Of a stretch of 64,000 nucleotides of DNA, positions 43,933 to 53,269 are shown in pieces (positions within the stretch are counted from its first letter, which is position 1; the number at the start of each line of letters is the position of its first letter). This DNA is from Clostridia bacterium (GTDB taxonomy: Bacteria > Bacillota > Clostridia > Christensenellales > Pumilibacteraceae). The stretch lies in contig JAGAPA010000092.1 in NCBI GenBank assembly GCA_017623455.1, forward strand, positions 1 through 64,000. The letters are read 5' to 3'. The translations under genes were made by a program, and so were the position numbers. The notes below the pieces were generated by a model. That model made no database searches and had not been told where the DNA came from. It worked only from the letters and a program-made list of their open reading frames with translations.

Positions 43933-45182
43933 AACGTTTCCTTAAAAATTATAAATCCGTATTTACTTAATTTTCCGTTCTTATAATTACGTGATAAAAT
44001 AGAAGAGCCACATTTATTTATATTTTTTACCATAGTGGAAAAGTTAATAAAAACAGTAATTTTTTCGTTTTTATAAATTCTTTCGAAGCTTAGAATTTTA
44101 TCATCTACGTCTATCCAAGAAAAATCACCGTAAGCAAGGCAATCTTCAGTTTTTCTAAGATAAGCAAGTTTTTTTATCAAAGCAAGTCTGCGTTTTCCAT
44201 GGGGTAAAAGAGCGTTTGACCAATCTATTCCATAACCTTTGTTATGATCTTTATTAGCGAACATATTATGTTCGTTTTTATCTGCTATTTCTTCGCCACA
44301 GTATATAAGAGGAGTTCCGTTGACTGTAAATAAATAAACGTAAAACAAATCGCATAAAAGAGAATTAAAAATAGTTTCAGCACGCCCGTCATCTGTTACG
44401 GAATCGTGATTTTCCACAAAATATATTCCTTTTTCTTTGGTTGTTTGTTCAAAGTTAGAGTGATGAGATTTAAAAAACTGAGAATATGGTTTTGTTGCTA
44501 AAACGAAAGGTTTCCAATAATAATTAAAATCAAAAGTTCCACTTTGTACGTAATCAGGATTACTGCCTTCATTTAACATAACAACGTCAGGTTTAATTTT
44601 TTTTATTTCAAAAACAGCTTCTTTCCAAAAATCAAGAGGAACAATATCTCCAACGTCACAACGGTATCCGTCTACTCCGTACTCGATAATATAATAAAGC
44701 ATATTTCTAATCAAGTAATCTCTTAAAGCTCTGCTTTTATAATTTAATTTAGGAAAATTCCATTCTCCTAAATCAATTTCACCGTTTTCTTTTCTTACAA
44801 CGCTGTCAGGAACTTCGTTGATTATTTTTGCGGTAGGAGAGCAGTGAAAATAAACAAGATCCATCATTACGTATAAACCAAGTTTATGAGCTTCGTCTAT
44901 AAATTCTTTTAACTGTTCATTTCCACCAAATTCTTCATCTATGCTAAAATAATCTGAAATTCTATATGGATTTTTTGGGTTATTTAGCTTACTCTTTTTT
45001 TGTCTTCTACTCCAAAATTTTCTATCTTTAGAATCGTCTTCTTTACAAATAGCAAAAAGATAAGCAACATTTACACCTAAACTTTTTATATGGGGAAGTA
45101 ATTTTTTCGCTTCTCTTAAATTTCCCATATGAGTAAACATTCTAGGGTTTATTTGATATATAATAAGCTTATTTTTATCCAT
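43929..45182 (-). CDS. GH13 alpha-amylase family enzyme
   Basis: 417 residues, no signal peptide. (beta/alpha)8 barrel with the GH13 conserved regions: GLYVMMDLVYFH, GYRCDVGD (nucleophile D176), VVMLNEG (acid/base E205) and FVENHDS (D260). Likely acts on intracellular alpha-glucosides. It is the fourth gene of the xylanase operon (counting from the GH10 gene), an odd companion to xylan enzymes. AAGGATTTAAGT precedes the ATG. Confidence 0.9.
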   Translation of the reverse strand: MDKNKLIIYQINPRMFTHMGNLREAKKLLPHIKSLGVNVAYLFAICKEDDSKDRKFWSRRQKKSKLNNPKNPYRISDYFSIDEEFGGNEQLKEFIDEAHKLGLYVMMDLVYFHCSPTAKIINEVPDSVVRKENGEIDLGEWNFPKLNYKSRALRDYLIRNMLYYIIEYGVDGYRCDVGDIVPLDFWKEAVFEIKKIKPDVVMLNEGSNPDYVQSGTFDFNYYWKPFVLATKPYSQFFKSHHSNFEQTTKEKGIYFVENHDSVTDDGRAETIFNSLLCDLFYVYLFTVNGTPLIYCGEEIADKNEHNMFANKDHNKGYGIDWSNALLPHGKRRLALIKKLAYLRKTEDCLAYGDFSWIDVDDKILSFERIYKNEKITVFINFSTMVKNINKCGSSILSRNYKNGKLSKYGFIIFKETL

Positions 45183-45272
45183 ACTTAAATCCTTTATAAA
45201 AACTAAAAATTTATATAAAACTAAATCCTTTATACTAAACTGAATAATAAATATAGTGGGTAAGATTTATCA

Positions 45273-46181
45273 CTACAACGCCGACTGCGTATCGTTTGGA
45301 TCGCCGTTGATCGCAAGATCGTATTCAAGCGACCAGTCAAGACCGCGGTATTGCTCTGCTCTGTCGTCCTTTTCAATAAAGTCCATAAGAAGGTCAAGCA
45401 TTTCTTTCGTCCAAGTATTTTTATCAATCTGAGCGGAAGTAAATTTGTTTAGAGAAATCATTTCAAATCCGAACAAGTCCTTAACCTGAGTTTTAGAAGC
45501 GCCTCCTACAACCTCTTCTACAAGATGAGCGGGAATAAACAAAACTCCACCGCCTGCTCCAAAAACAACGTCGCCGGGCATACAAATAGCGTTACCAATT
45601 TTTGTGGGAGTATTGTATCCTATCATAATAAAATCACGAATGGGAGTTGGATCTATTCCGCGATAATACGCTTGAATATTATCAATCTTTTTCATTTGCT
45701 CCACATCTCTTACTCCACCCCAAATAACAGCGCCACCGTTTTCATTTTTGGTTTTGTTCTTTATGGCAGTAGTTAAATTTCCACCGATAAAAGTACCCTT
45801 GTAGATTTTGTCGTACATATCGATAACGGGAACGTCGTATTCCATTAAATTATCAATAACCCATTGATTATACGTTCCCTTTCTGTTTTCTCTTCTTCCC
45901 GTATCTTTTACAACCTCGTCAAGATCGGGTCTGTATGGACAATAAGTAGCGGTTACCGCTCTTCCTATAAGTTTTCTTCCGTCGTCGTGAAGAGTGTGAA
46001 AACGACCTTCAAACTGACTTTCATAACCTTTTACAAAGATTGGTTTCCACACTTCTTCTAAGGTAAGAGTTTTAAGCGCCTTTAGGTATTTTTCGTCAAC
46101 CTTTGGTCTACCGTCGGGTAGTCTTTCTCCTTTCCATTGTGGGGTTAGCGCTATAATTTCTTCTTTGACGTTAAAATTCAT
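45273..46181 (-). CDS. RraA/HMG-aldolase superfamily protein
   Basis: 302 residues with the RraA fold signature: GGNLTTAI, VIWGGVRDVEQ (the GxxRD motif that ligates metal and substrate in class II pyruvate aldolases) and PGDVVFGAGGGVLFIPAHLV. It is longer than RraA (about 160) or HMG/CHA aldolase (about 230) because of an N-terminal extension. In an operon with a dehydratase and a dehydrogenase, a retro-aldol or hydrolyase role on a keto-deoxy acid is more likely than RNase E control. AAGGAG site present. Confidence 0.85.
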   Translation of the reverse strand: MNFNVKEEIIALTPQWKGERLPDGRPKVDEKYLKALKTLTLEEVWKPIFVKGYESQFEGRFHTLHDDGRKLIGRAVTATYCPYRPDLDEVVKDTGRRENRKGTYNQWVIDNLMEYDVPVIDMYDKIYKGTFIGGNLTTAIKNKTKNENGGAVIWGGVRDVEQMKKIDNIQAYYRGIDPTPIRDFIMIGYNTPTKIGNAICMPGDVVFGAGGGVLFIPAHLVEEVVGGASKTQVKDLFGFEMISLNKFTSAQIDKNTWTKEMLDLLMDFIEKDDRAEQYRGLDWSLEYDLAINGDPNDTQSAL

Positions 46182-46260
46182 AATTTACTCCTTAAATATA
46201 TCTAAAAAAACGATTTTGTAATGAAAAAACGATAACGTATATGAGTTTTTTTGTAAAATC

Positions 46261-46974
46261 TTATAATCTCATTCCACCGTCTATAACAATGTCAGAGCCT
46301 GTTATATAACTACCTTGCTCGCTACAAAGAAGCATAACAGCGCCCACACAGTCTGAAGGTTGTCCAAACCTTCCCATAGGTATTACGCTTTCTACTTCTT
46401 TACGCTTTTCTTCATCGTTATAAACGCTTTCGTTTCTTGGTGTTGCAATAGCGCCGGGAGCAATATTGTTAAGAGTTACGTTATACTGAGCAACCTGCTT
46501 TGCTACGTTTTTAATAATACTCATAACGGCGCATTTTGTAGCAGAATAAAATATTAGTTCGGGATGCTGACGGTATTGGTTTACGCTACCGATAGTAACA
46601 ATTCTACCCATCTTTTTTTCCACCATAAAAGGAAGATAGGTTTGAATAAGCTTAAGCGTGTTTTTTACGTTTACGGTGTACTGTTTATCCATACTCTCTT
46701 CGCTAATTTCATTCCATTTTTCCTTAAACTGAACTGAAGCGTTAAGAATTAAAATATCCACGTTACCTGTTTTTTCAACTAAAGTATTAATTTCATTAAT
46801 ATCCGCTAAATCGCAAGTTACAGCGCTTTTTGCACCAATTTCCTTGCATACGTATTCGGCTTTTTTGATATCTTTGCTACAGTGTACGATAACTTCATAG
46901 CCGTTTTTTACAAACTCGCAAGCAATCGCTTTGCCTATACCTTGGGTTGATCCCGTAACTAAAACTCTTTTCAT
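46261..46974 (-). CDS. Short-chain dehydrogenase/reductase
   Basis: 237 residues. Classical SDR: TGSTQGIG cofactor loop, LNAS (NNAG-like), catalytic S (TIGSVN), YSATK (Y-x-x-x-K) and the C-terminal GSDIVIDGG. Start ATG 46974 has CGTGGAG 6 nt upstream; the longer frame is not supported. It begins 1 bp after the xylanase stop. It may oxidise a sugar to a lactone or act on a keto-acid product. Confidence 0.93.
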   Translation of the reverse strand: MKRVLVTGSTQGIGKAIACEFVKNGYEVIVHCSKDIKKAEYVCKEIGAKSAVTCDLADINEINTLVEKTGNVDILILNASVQFKEKWNEISEESMDKQYTVNVKNTLKLIQTYLPFMVEKKMGRIVTIGSVNQYRQHPELIFYSATKCAVMSIIKNVAKQVAQYNVTLNNIAPGAIATPRNESVYNDEEKRKEVESVIPMGRFGQPSDCVGAVMLLCSEQGSYITGSDIVIDGGMRL

Positions 46975-46975
46975 A

Positions 46976-48280
46976 CTAAATCTCCACGCACTCGTTGTTT
47001 TCGTAAAGCTTAGCGTCAATTACACGCTCTCCGCTTTCGTCCTTTACAACAATTTCATAATCACCGTAAAAGCCCCTGAATTTATATTCGTTGTCGGTTA
47101 CTTTTACTTCAATATTGGTTTTCCATTCTTTATTTATAAGTCTGTCCAAAACTTTGTACGCAGGTTTTTCGCTCATATCAAAACGCATAATACCACCACC
47201 GCATCTGTTTTCGCCCTCGGTTGTTCCAAGCGGAGCGTATGCAGCGTAGCCGTCTACCATATTCCACCAAACAATACTCTTCATATTGCGAGTTGCAAAC
47301 CAAGTTTTGTAAAGTTGCTTTACGAGATATGCCTGAACTTCCTCGTTCTCTTCCTTTTGACCACTTCCCGGAATAGTAATTTCGGAGATATGCATCGGGA
47401 AACCGTAAGCATCGAAAATATCCAAAATTTCAAGCATAGAAGGAACGTTAAGAAACGCTTTTCTTACGTCAATATCGTTTTCCATTTCTTCGCTTCTTCT
47501 GAAGATATGATACTGAAGTCCAATCTCGTCAATAGGAAGTTTTTTTGCAATAAATTCTTTAAGTTGCATATTAAAAGCTATATATTTACCTTCAGTTGTG
47601 TAGTTTGTCCAAATAGCTTCGTTTGTTTCGTTTAGTATTTTGATATTGTTGGGGAAATATTTACCGCCAAGAGAAAGACCGAACTCATCGTAGTTTTCGA
47701 ACAAGACTTTTCTTCCTCTGTTATAATTGCTTGCGGATTCGTTTACAATGTCAAATGACGGAATTTTATCAGCGTACTCGTCCGCAATTTCCTTAAACCT
47801 GCGCTCTAATATTTTTTTTCTTTCTTCGGGTGAATATTTAGAAAGCCAAGCAGGAACAAATCCGTTCCAAGTAAGACAATGACCTTTGGGTTCGATTCCG
47901 TATTCTTTACAAAATTCCAACACAATATCGGGAGCAGGACGGCGATAAATATTTTCACTGTCCTTCCTAAAACGCACCTTGCCCTCTGTCGGCTCTAAAT
48001 CACTCCAATAAAAAGGAACGACAGCCTGATTGAAAAGGTTTGCAAACCTTTCCTTAAAGATAGCTTCTTTCTCTTGTTTTTCAAAAGAATTAAGCATAAA
48101 CGCCGTACAACCAAACAAAAATTTATGTTTCTTTTGCCTGATTGTTACCGTTTTGTCGCATACGTTATCGAATTTTAAGGTAAAATTACCCTTTCTGTAT
48201 TTTTCAATGCCTTCGCTGTTTCGCTTATCTAAAAGCTCCTTATTATTAATAAAACTTTCTAAAACAAGTTCTCTGTTCAT
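46976..48280 (-). CDS. GH10 endo-beta-1,4-xylanase (cytoplasmic)
   Basis: 434 residues. GH10 barrel with acid/base E181 in FDIVNES and nucleophile E300 in MHISEITIPG, and GHCLTWNG near the active site. No signal peptide, so it probably cleaves imported xylo-oligosaccharides. An N-terminal beta domain (about 1-60) and a C-terminal beta extension flank the barrel. GGAGGAAG overlaps the first codons of a longer TTG frame, fixing the start at ATG 48280. Confidence 0.92.
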   Translation of the reverse strand: MNRELVLESFINNKELLDKRNSEGIEKYRKGNFTLKFDNVCDKTVTIRQKKHKFLFGCTAFMLNSFEKQEKEAIFKERFANLFNQAVVPFYWSDLEPTEGKVRFRKDSENIYRRPAPDIVLEFCKEYGIEPKGHCLTWNGFVPAWLSKYSPEERKKILERRFKEIADEYADKIPSFDIVNESASNYNRGRKVLFENYDEFGLSLGGKYFPNNIKILNETNEAIWTNYTTEGKYIAFNMQLKEFIAKKLPIDEIGLQYHIFRRSEEMENDIDVRKAFLNVPSMLEILDIFDAYGFPMHISEITIPGSGQKEENEEVQAYLVKQLYKTWFATRNMKSIVWWNMVDGYAAYAPLGTTEGENRCGGGIMRFDMSEKPAYKVLDRLINKEWKTNIEVKVTDNEYKFRGFYGDYEIVVKDESGERVIDAKLYENNECVEI

Positions 48281-48319
48281 AATTTCTTCCTCCAATATAT
48301 GAAATTAAATTTTTATCTC

Positions 48320-48425
48320 TCAGTGTGGGCGATTCATGAATCGGCCTTACAAAACAACTCGCTACGCTCGAATGATAGTAGCTAGCGCTACATTATAAAG
48401 CCTACGGCTCATTGAAAATCATAAA
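48320..48425. repeat. Composite repeat between dehydratase and xylanase genes
   Basis: Holds GGGCGATTCATGAATCGGC (related to 42.5 and 53.6 kb), a palindrome GTAGCTAGCGCTAC and a hairpin GAAAATCATAAATGATTTTC. It splits the catabolic cluster and may act as a partial terminator. Confidence 0.6.
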
Positions 48426-48431
48426 TGATTT

Positions 48432-49748
48432 TCAGGACCATTCCCTATCGTTTGCCCATTCGTTATCCCACTCGCTTGTGTCCTTCCAAGGCTCGTCGCA
48501 GTCCGCTTTTTTGAACTTTTCAACAAGCTTTTCGTTCAAGCTTTCTATACCAAGTCCGGGCGCGTCGGGAACGGTCATAAATCCGTTTTCTAATTTAATT
48601 GCGGGATTTATAAGGTTAAACCATTCGGGATGATCTACAGAGTGAAACTCCACCGCAAGCACGTTCTTAAGAGATGCCGCGCAATGAATAGCCGCCATAA
48701 AAGCAATGGGACTTTCAGCCATATGTATAGCAAGAGCCGAGCCGTATTTTTCGCAAAGGTGTCCAAGTTTTTTCATTTCCTGAAGTCCGCCAATGGTGAG
48801 AAGGTCGGGATGAACAACGTTTACACCTGCAGAAAGTACAGGCTCAAAATTTTCGGCAAGATAAATATCCTCGCCCGTACAAAGCGGAACGCAGGAGTTT
48901 TCGGCAAACTTCTTTAAGTGGTTTGTCATATGCCAGGGCGCAAGATCTTCCATCCAAGCAATGTTGTATTTTTCAAGACGCTTTGCAAAACGGATGGCGT
49001 CCTCGATTGAAACGTGACCAAAATGGTCGATGGCAAGCGGAACTTCATATCCAATAACGTCGCGCACCTGCTTTACGTAGTTTTCGAGATAGTCAAGCCC
49101 CTTTTCGGTGATATGAATACCCGTTGCGTAGTGTGGAATTGTGAAAATATCGTAGTTTTTACCAAACATTAACGACTTATCGATAGAGCCCGACTGGTGA
49201 CAAATCGCTTTCATAGAATATTTTTGCATATCTTCAAGCATACCAACGGGCGCATTCAAAGTTCCGGGCTCGTCATACAAAAGTTCTATACCAAGATCCA
49301 TCTTAAGGAAGGTAAAACCGTCGTCCATACGCTTTTTTAACGCTTTGCCCATATCCGTTCCCGTGTGTTTTCCGTCCACGTCCGTGTCACAGTAAATGCG
49401 CACCTTGTCGCGATATTTTCCGCCAAGAAGCTGATATACGGGAATCTTGTAAAACTTTCCGATAATGTCGAAAAGCGCAACCTCGATACCCGAAACGCCA
49501 CCGCCTTGACGAGAATGTCCACCAAACTGCTTGATTCGGTTAAACAGTTTTTCAACGTTAAGAGGATTTTCGCCAACGATACGGCTTTTGAGCATTTTTG
49601 CATACGTAGCACTCGACGCGTCGCGAACTTCGCCGTAGCCAATAATGTCGGGATCGTTAGTGTAAACCTTCAACAAAATCATATGTTTAGGAAGTCCGTC
49701 AATATCGGCAACCCTAACGTCTGTAATTTTAAGTTCACTTGCTTTCAT
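48432..49748 (-). CDS. Enolase-superfamily (mandelate racemase type) sugar-acid dehydratase
   Basis: 438 residues. Capping domain, then barrel with KMD (K149, D151), metal ligands D241 (IDHFGH), E267 (WMEDLAP) and E293 (TGEDIY), and H342 (IHMAESP) as probable acid/base. This set fits acid-sugar dehydratases of the MR/MLE group (galactonate, mannonate or related). ATG 49748 has AGGAGA 5 nt upstream. It is the first gene of the cluster facing the divergent AraC gene, so the AraC protein probably controls it. Confidence 0.9.
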   Translation of the reverse strand: MKASELKITDVRVADIDGLPKHMILLKVYTNDPDIIGYGEVRDASSATYAKMLKSRIVGENPLNVEKLFNRIKQFGGHSRQGGGVSGIEVALFDIIGKFYKIPVYQLLGGKYRDKVRIYCDTDVDGKHTGTDMGKALKKRMDDGFTFLKMDLGIELLYDEPGTLNAPVGMLEDMQKYSMKAICHQSGSIDKSLMFGKNYDIFTIPHYATGIHITEKGLDYLENYVKQVRDVIGYEVPLAIDHFGHVSIEDAIRFAKRLEKYNIAWMEDLAPWHMTNHLKKFAENSCVPLCTGEDIYLAENFEPVLSAGVNVVHPDLLTIGGLQEMKKLGHLCEKYGSALAIHMAESPIAFMAAIHCAASLKNVLAVEFHSVDHPEWFNLINPAIKLENGFMTVPDAPGLGIESLNEKLVEKFKKADCDEPWKDTSEWDNEWANDREWS

Positions 49749-49808
49749 TTTTATCTCCTGAAAATTAGTATGATTATAGTATAACACACCCGACAAATAA
49801 AGATAAAC

Positions 49809-49887
49809 AACAATATTTCTTTATTTATAAACAATATTTCGATTTTTAACAAATACGCTTGACAAAAACACTTGCTTTTGACATAAT
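49809..49887 (+). promoter_or_regulatory. AraC-type direct repeats and araC promoter
   Basis: AACAATATTTC occurs twice (49809-49819 and 49830-49840), 21 bp apart, the two-helical-turn spacing used by AraC-family proteins. To the right, TTGACA (49859-49864), 17-bp spacer and CATAAT (49882-49887) form the promoter of the AraC gene, whose ATG follows after 6 nt. Confidence 0.65.
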
Positions 49888-49893
49888 TTAGGT

Positions 49894-50754
49894 ATGGAAA
49901 TAATCAACGAAATACAAGTAAATAATTTTCCTGCGTTACGTCTTTTTACGTCGGATGCAAGCGCGAGAAAAAACAATCTTAGAATACACTACCACTCCCT
50001 TATAGAACTTTCTCTTATAATAGAAGGAAAGGGAATTTATAAAATAAACGGAAAAAGGCACGTAATAAATGCGGGCGACATGTTCTTTTTTCGACCGAAC
50101 GAGGCGCATTGTATTACGGATATTGAAGAAAACGGCATGAAATTACTCAATATTCATATCGCACCCTACTATCTTTATACTAATTTTCAAAACGCGCTTA
50201 ATAGCAATTACGTAAAAATACTTTCTTCCGCTTTTCCGCTTATAAGCAACAAGATAAACGACACGTTAGATAAAGATAAAATAGCCGAGATAAGATCGCT
50301 CTTTAACTCGATTAGAAACGAGATGGAAAATAAAAATAGCGACTATTTAACTGTTGTAATAAACTATATTTCTACTATCCTTATTCTTATATCTAGAGTG
50401 TACAAGGACGGAAGTTTTTCTAACAAGGAAAGACAGAGTTATAAAAAAATTCTTACCGTGATTGATTATATCGATAATAATTTTAACCAAGAAATTACCT
50501 TGGATACGTTATGCGAAAAGGTTAATTATAGCCGTTGCTACTTTTCTTCCACTTTCAAAAAATGTATGGGAATGTCGCTTTGGGATTATCTTTGCATAAA
50601 AAGAATAGAGTGCGCGCTAAACCTTATCAAAACAACGGATAAAAACCTATTGGATATTGCATTAGAGTGCGGTTTTAATAATACCGTAAACTTTAATAAG
50701 ATGTTTAAAAAATACACAAACGTTTCCCCCGGATCGTTTAGAAAGGGAAACTAA
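49894..50754 (+). CDS. AraC-family regulator of the xylan/sugar-acid cluster
   Basis: 286 residues: N-terminal cupin sensor (IHYHSLIELSLIIEGKG, AGDMFFFRPNEAH) and C-terminal double HTH (about 188-285, LCEKVNYSRCYFSSTFKK and ALECGFNNTVNFNKMFKKYT). Divergent from the dehydratase gene. The ATG has no ribosome binding site and starts at the predicted transcription start, so the mRNA should be leaderless. It probably activates the 43-49.7 kb genes in response to a sugar or sugar acid. Confidence 0.93.
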   Translation: MEIINEIQVNNFPALRLFTSDASARKNNLRIHYHSLIELSLIIEGKGIYKINGKRHVINAGDMFFFRPNEAHCITDIEENGMKLLNIHIAPYYLYTNFQNALNSNYVKILSSAFPLISNKINDTLDKDKIAEIRSLFNSIRNEMENKNSDYLTVVINYISTILILISRVYKDGSFSNKERQSYKKILTVIDYIDNNFNQEITLDTLCEKVNYSRCYFSSTFKKCMGMSLWDYLCIKRIECALNLIKTTDKNLLDIALECGFNNTVNFNKMFKKYTNVSPGSFRKGN

Positions 50755-50811
50755 TATTTAATACCTTTATTGATTTAAGATAAAAAAACAAGCAAATTTT
50801 CAAGATTTCTT

Positions 50812-50843
50812 GCATACGTATGTGACTTTTTTGTAACAATTTT
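50812..50843 (+). repeat. TACGTA-type dispersed motif (best copy of a family of at least nine)
   Basis: A motif of about 30 nt with the core CATACGTATGTGA followed by TTTTTTGTAACAAT. Related copies lie near 7696, 10632, 16387, 20211, 23218, 42577, 42965, 46229, 55709 and 57364, all in the same orientation on the plus strand. Most sit within 100 bp of the end of a minus-strand gene, before or after its terminator. Confidence 0.6.
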
Positions 50844-50855
50844 AGTTTCTTATAA

Positions 50856-50888
50856 AAAAAGATTGGATTTTATAATCCAATCTTTTTT
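50856..50888. terminator. Bidirectional terminator
   Basis: AAAAGATTGGATT / AATCCAATCTTTT perfect stem with a 4-nt loop and flanking A and T runs, between the convergent AraC and DUF4965 genes. Confidence 0.9.
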
Positions 50889-50897
50889 CCTAGTTTA

Positions 50898-53060
50898 TTA
50901 CTTGTTTTTGCAAATGCCGGAGTCTGCAAGAAGAGCAATGAACAATCCGCCTTGAACGGTTCTGTTCTTAAATCCTGTCATTCTGCCCCACTTATTAAGA
51001 GATCCTACAATTGTTCCCTTATCGGTGTAGTACCAGTCGGTAAAGGGATAACGTGAGGGAGATTCTTTCAAGAATTTTGCGATGGGAGCAATGAGTGCCT
51101 TTCTCTTTTCGATATCCGAGGTAAGAGTGGTTGCCCACAAAATCCAGTCGGACTTGGTGTAAGAAGAACGAGAATCAAGGGGTACGCCGTACTCGTTGTT
51201 AAGAGAAATGTATCTGTCAATCTCGTTCTCTCTGATTTCTTCGTCAAAGAGGTTAGAGCCGAAGATTACGTCAAACGCCATATTGTACTTAAGCGAGAAC
51301 GAATCCTTTTCGTCGTCGAATACAAGCGGAGTCTTGCCGTCCTTGTAGCACATCTTCTTCCACTCGGTTGCGTATTCCTTAGCTTTTGCGTGGAACTGTT
51401 CTCCAACTTCCGTATAGCCAAGCTTGTCTGCGATGATTGCATAGGATTCAATACCAACGATAGCTTTTACGGAAAGGTTAATGTTCTTATCAAGATGTCC
51501 TGCAAAGTCGTCGGTGCAAAGCTGATTGCCGGGCATAAGACCGTACTTAAGAAGATACTGAACCCACTGAGTAAGAAGATCCCAGTTATCCTTAGCCATC
51601 TTCTTATTGCCGTCAGCAAGAAGAGCTGCTGCAACCATTACGAGCATATTTCCGCACTCTTCTACGGGCATCTGCTTATCAAAGAGATACAAATCGTGAT
51701 TTTTGGGGAATGCATAATAAAGAGGATAGGTATAAGGTGTGTCAAGCTCGTCACCTGCTGCCCAAATTCCTCCGTCCGCACACATTTCTTCCAAGGAAAT
51801 GGTAGCTGCTGCGTTGGGATTGTAAGAGCTCTTGCCCTTTCTGTACTTCATTCCGTAGATCTGACCGCAACAGTAGGGATATGTTCCTGCATCGTGGGGA
51901 GCGAAGTCGTAATTCCAAACGTCCATTCTTGCAAACTTGAAGATAGGCTCGCACATTGCGCGAACGAGTGTGGGATTGAAGAGAAGGAAAAGAGGAATAG
52001 AGGGATAGCTTACGTCAACGGTTGCAATACATCCGTTAGAGTGGCTCTCTTTTGATAAGAACAAGGGATTACCCTGTCTGTCCATAACAAGCTTGTGTGC
52101 GCCAACTGCCTGACGAAGTCCGCCGTAAAGAACGAGCAAGTAGTCCTCGCCGTAAGGCTTTGCCATTTTCTTGAGCTTTGCATCAAAAGCATTGCACTTT
52201 CTGAATACTCTGTCGGAGTGGTCAATAGACTCTTCAATAGCCTCAATAATGGTCTTTCCGGTCTTTTCAAAATAGTAGCCCTTAAGCCAATCTCCAAAGT
52301 AATGAATAGAGCAAGTATCGTCGTAAGCAACGGTCATCATTCCAAACGTCATGTCGCAAATACTCTCATACGTATCGCAGGAAACGATGTATTTTCTATG
52401 CATGGGCTCGTAAGCAAAGCTAAGATCTCCGCTTGCTACAAACACGTCGATTGCAGACTGAGAAACGCACATTGCCTTATTTCCGCTCATATAGAAGTAG
52501 CCCCATTCTGCAGCGCTATCGTCATAGGATTGTGACATAAGAAGCTGTTTTTTAAGTCCAAACCAAGCGAGTTCTTTGCCGTTGTTAAGAATGTGTTTTC
52601 CACCACGAACGGGCATTGCATATTTGTCGTAGCAAAGCTCTTCGTCCATTGCAAGAACAACCTTAGTTACTCCAAGTTCGCGCTTGGGGATAATGGTGTA
52701 TCTGAAGTAGCATACGGGGCAGGAAAGAAGTTCCATATCGTCGGGGTTAAGAGGAGAAGTAAACGTTACTTCCAAATCAAAATCCTCGCACGAAAATCCG
52801 TACTTGGTATCGAACGCGGTAAGATCAACGTAAGTTTGTTCAAGCTTGATAGCCTTGGGATTTACGCCCATGAAAATATAGGTCTTGTCCTCGCAGAAAA
52901 CGTAACCGTACATTCTCTTGTTAGTGCCTGTCCAGAACATGGTGTTGCCTTCGTTAAGCTTGTCACTTCCCGACCAAACCGAGAAGAAAGGATCTTTTAC
53001 AAACAAGGGATATGCTGGTAAAAGTTGACCTTTTGGATTCTTTTTACTGAATTTTAACAT
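50898..53060 (-). CDS. DUF4965/glutaminase-A-like (alpha/alpha)6-barrel protein
   Basis: 720 residues. The order of domains and motifs follows fungal and bacterial glutaminase-A-like proteins: N-terminal beta domain (LPAYPLFVKDPFFSVW), then a helical barrel with PHDAGTYP, MPVEECGNMLVM, QLCTDDFAGH and PFTDWYYT. No signal peptide is present, unlike secreted fungal GtaA, so it is probably an intracellular hydrolase, perhaps a glycosidase. ATG 53060 follows GGAGGAAAAT. It stands alone below the repeat mosaic. Confidence 0.85.
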   Translation of the reverse strand: MLKFSKKNPKGQLLPAYPLFVKDPFFSVWSGSDKLNEGNTMFWTGTNKRMYGYVFCEDKTYIFMGVNPKAIKLEQTYVDLTAFDTKYGFSCEDFDLEVTFTSPLNPDDMELLSCPVCYFRYTIIPKRELGVTKVVLAMDEELCYDKYAMPVRGGKHILNNGKELAWFGLKKQLLMSQSYDDSAAEWGYFYMSGNKAMCVSQSAIDVFVASGDLSFAYEPMHRKYIVSCDTYESICDMTFGMMTVAYDDTCSIHYFGDWLKGYYFEKTGKTIIEAIEESIDHSDRVFRKCNAFDAKLKKMAKPYGEDYLLVLYGGLRQAVGAHKLVMDRQGNPLFLSKESHSNGCIATVDVSYPSIPLFLLFNPTLVRAMCEPIFKFARMDVWNYDFAPHDAGTYPYCCGQIYGMKYRKGKSSYNPNAAATISLEEMCADGGIWAAGDELDTPYTYPLYYAFPKNHDLYLFDKQMPVEECGNMLVMVAAALLADGNKKMAKDNWDLLTQWVQYLLKYGLMPGNQLCTDDFAGHLDKNINLSVKAIVGIESYAIIADKLGYTEVGEQFHAKAKEYATEWKKMCYKDGKTPLVFDDEKDSFSLKYNMAFDVIFGSNLFDEEIRENEIDRYISLNNEYGVPLDSRSSYTKSDWILWATTLTSDIEKRKALIAPIAKFLKESPSRYPFTDWYYTDKGTIVGSLNKWGRMTGFKNRTVQGGLFIALLADSGICKNK

Positions 53061-53269
53061 ATTTTCCTCCATGAAAATAAATATTAACTGTAACCATTAT
53101 ACATAAATAAAAGAGCTTTTGCAACCCTTTTTTTAATATTTTTTTATAAAATTTAATGAATTTTCACAAAAGTTGACTTATTCTTTATAATATTAAAAAA
53201 GTTGACTTTTTATACTTAAACTATCGCAAGTTCTTTGAATGTGAGTTAATCTTATGTAAGTCCCCATCC

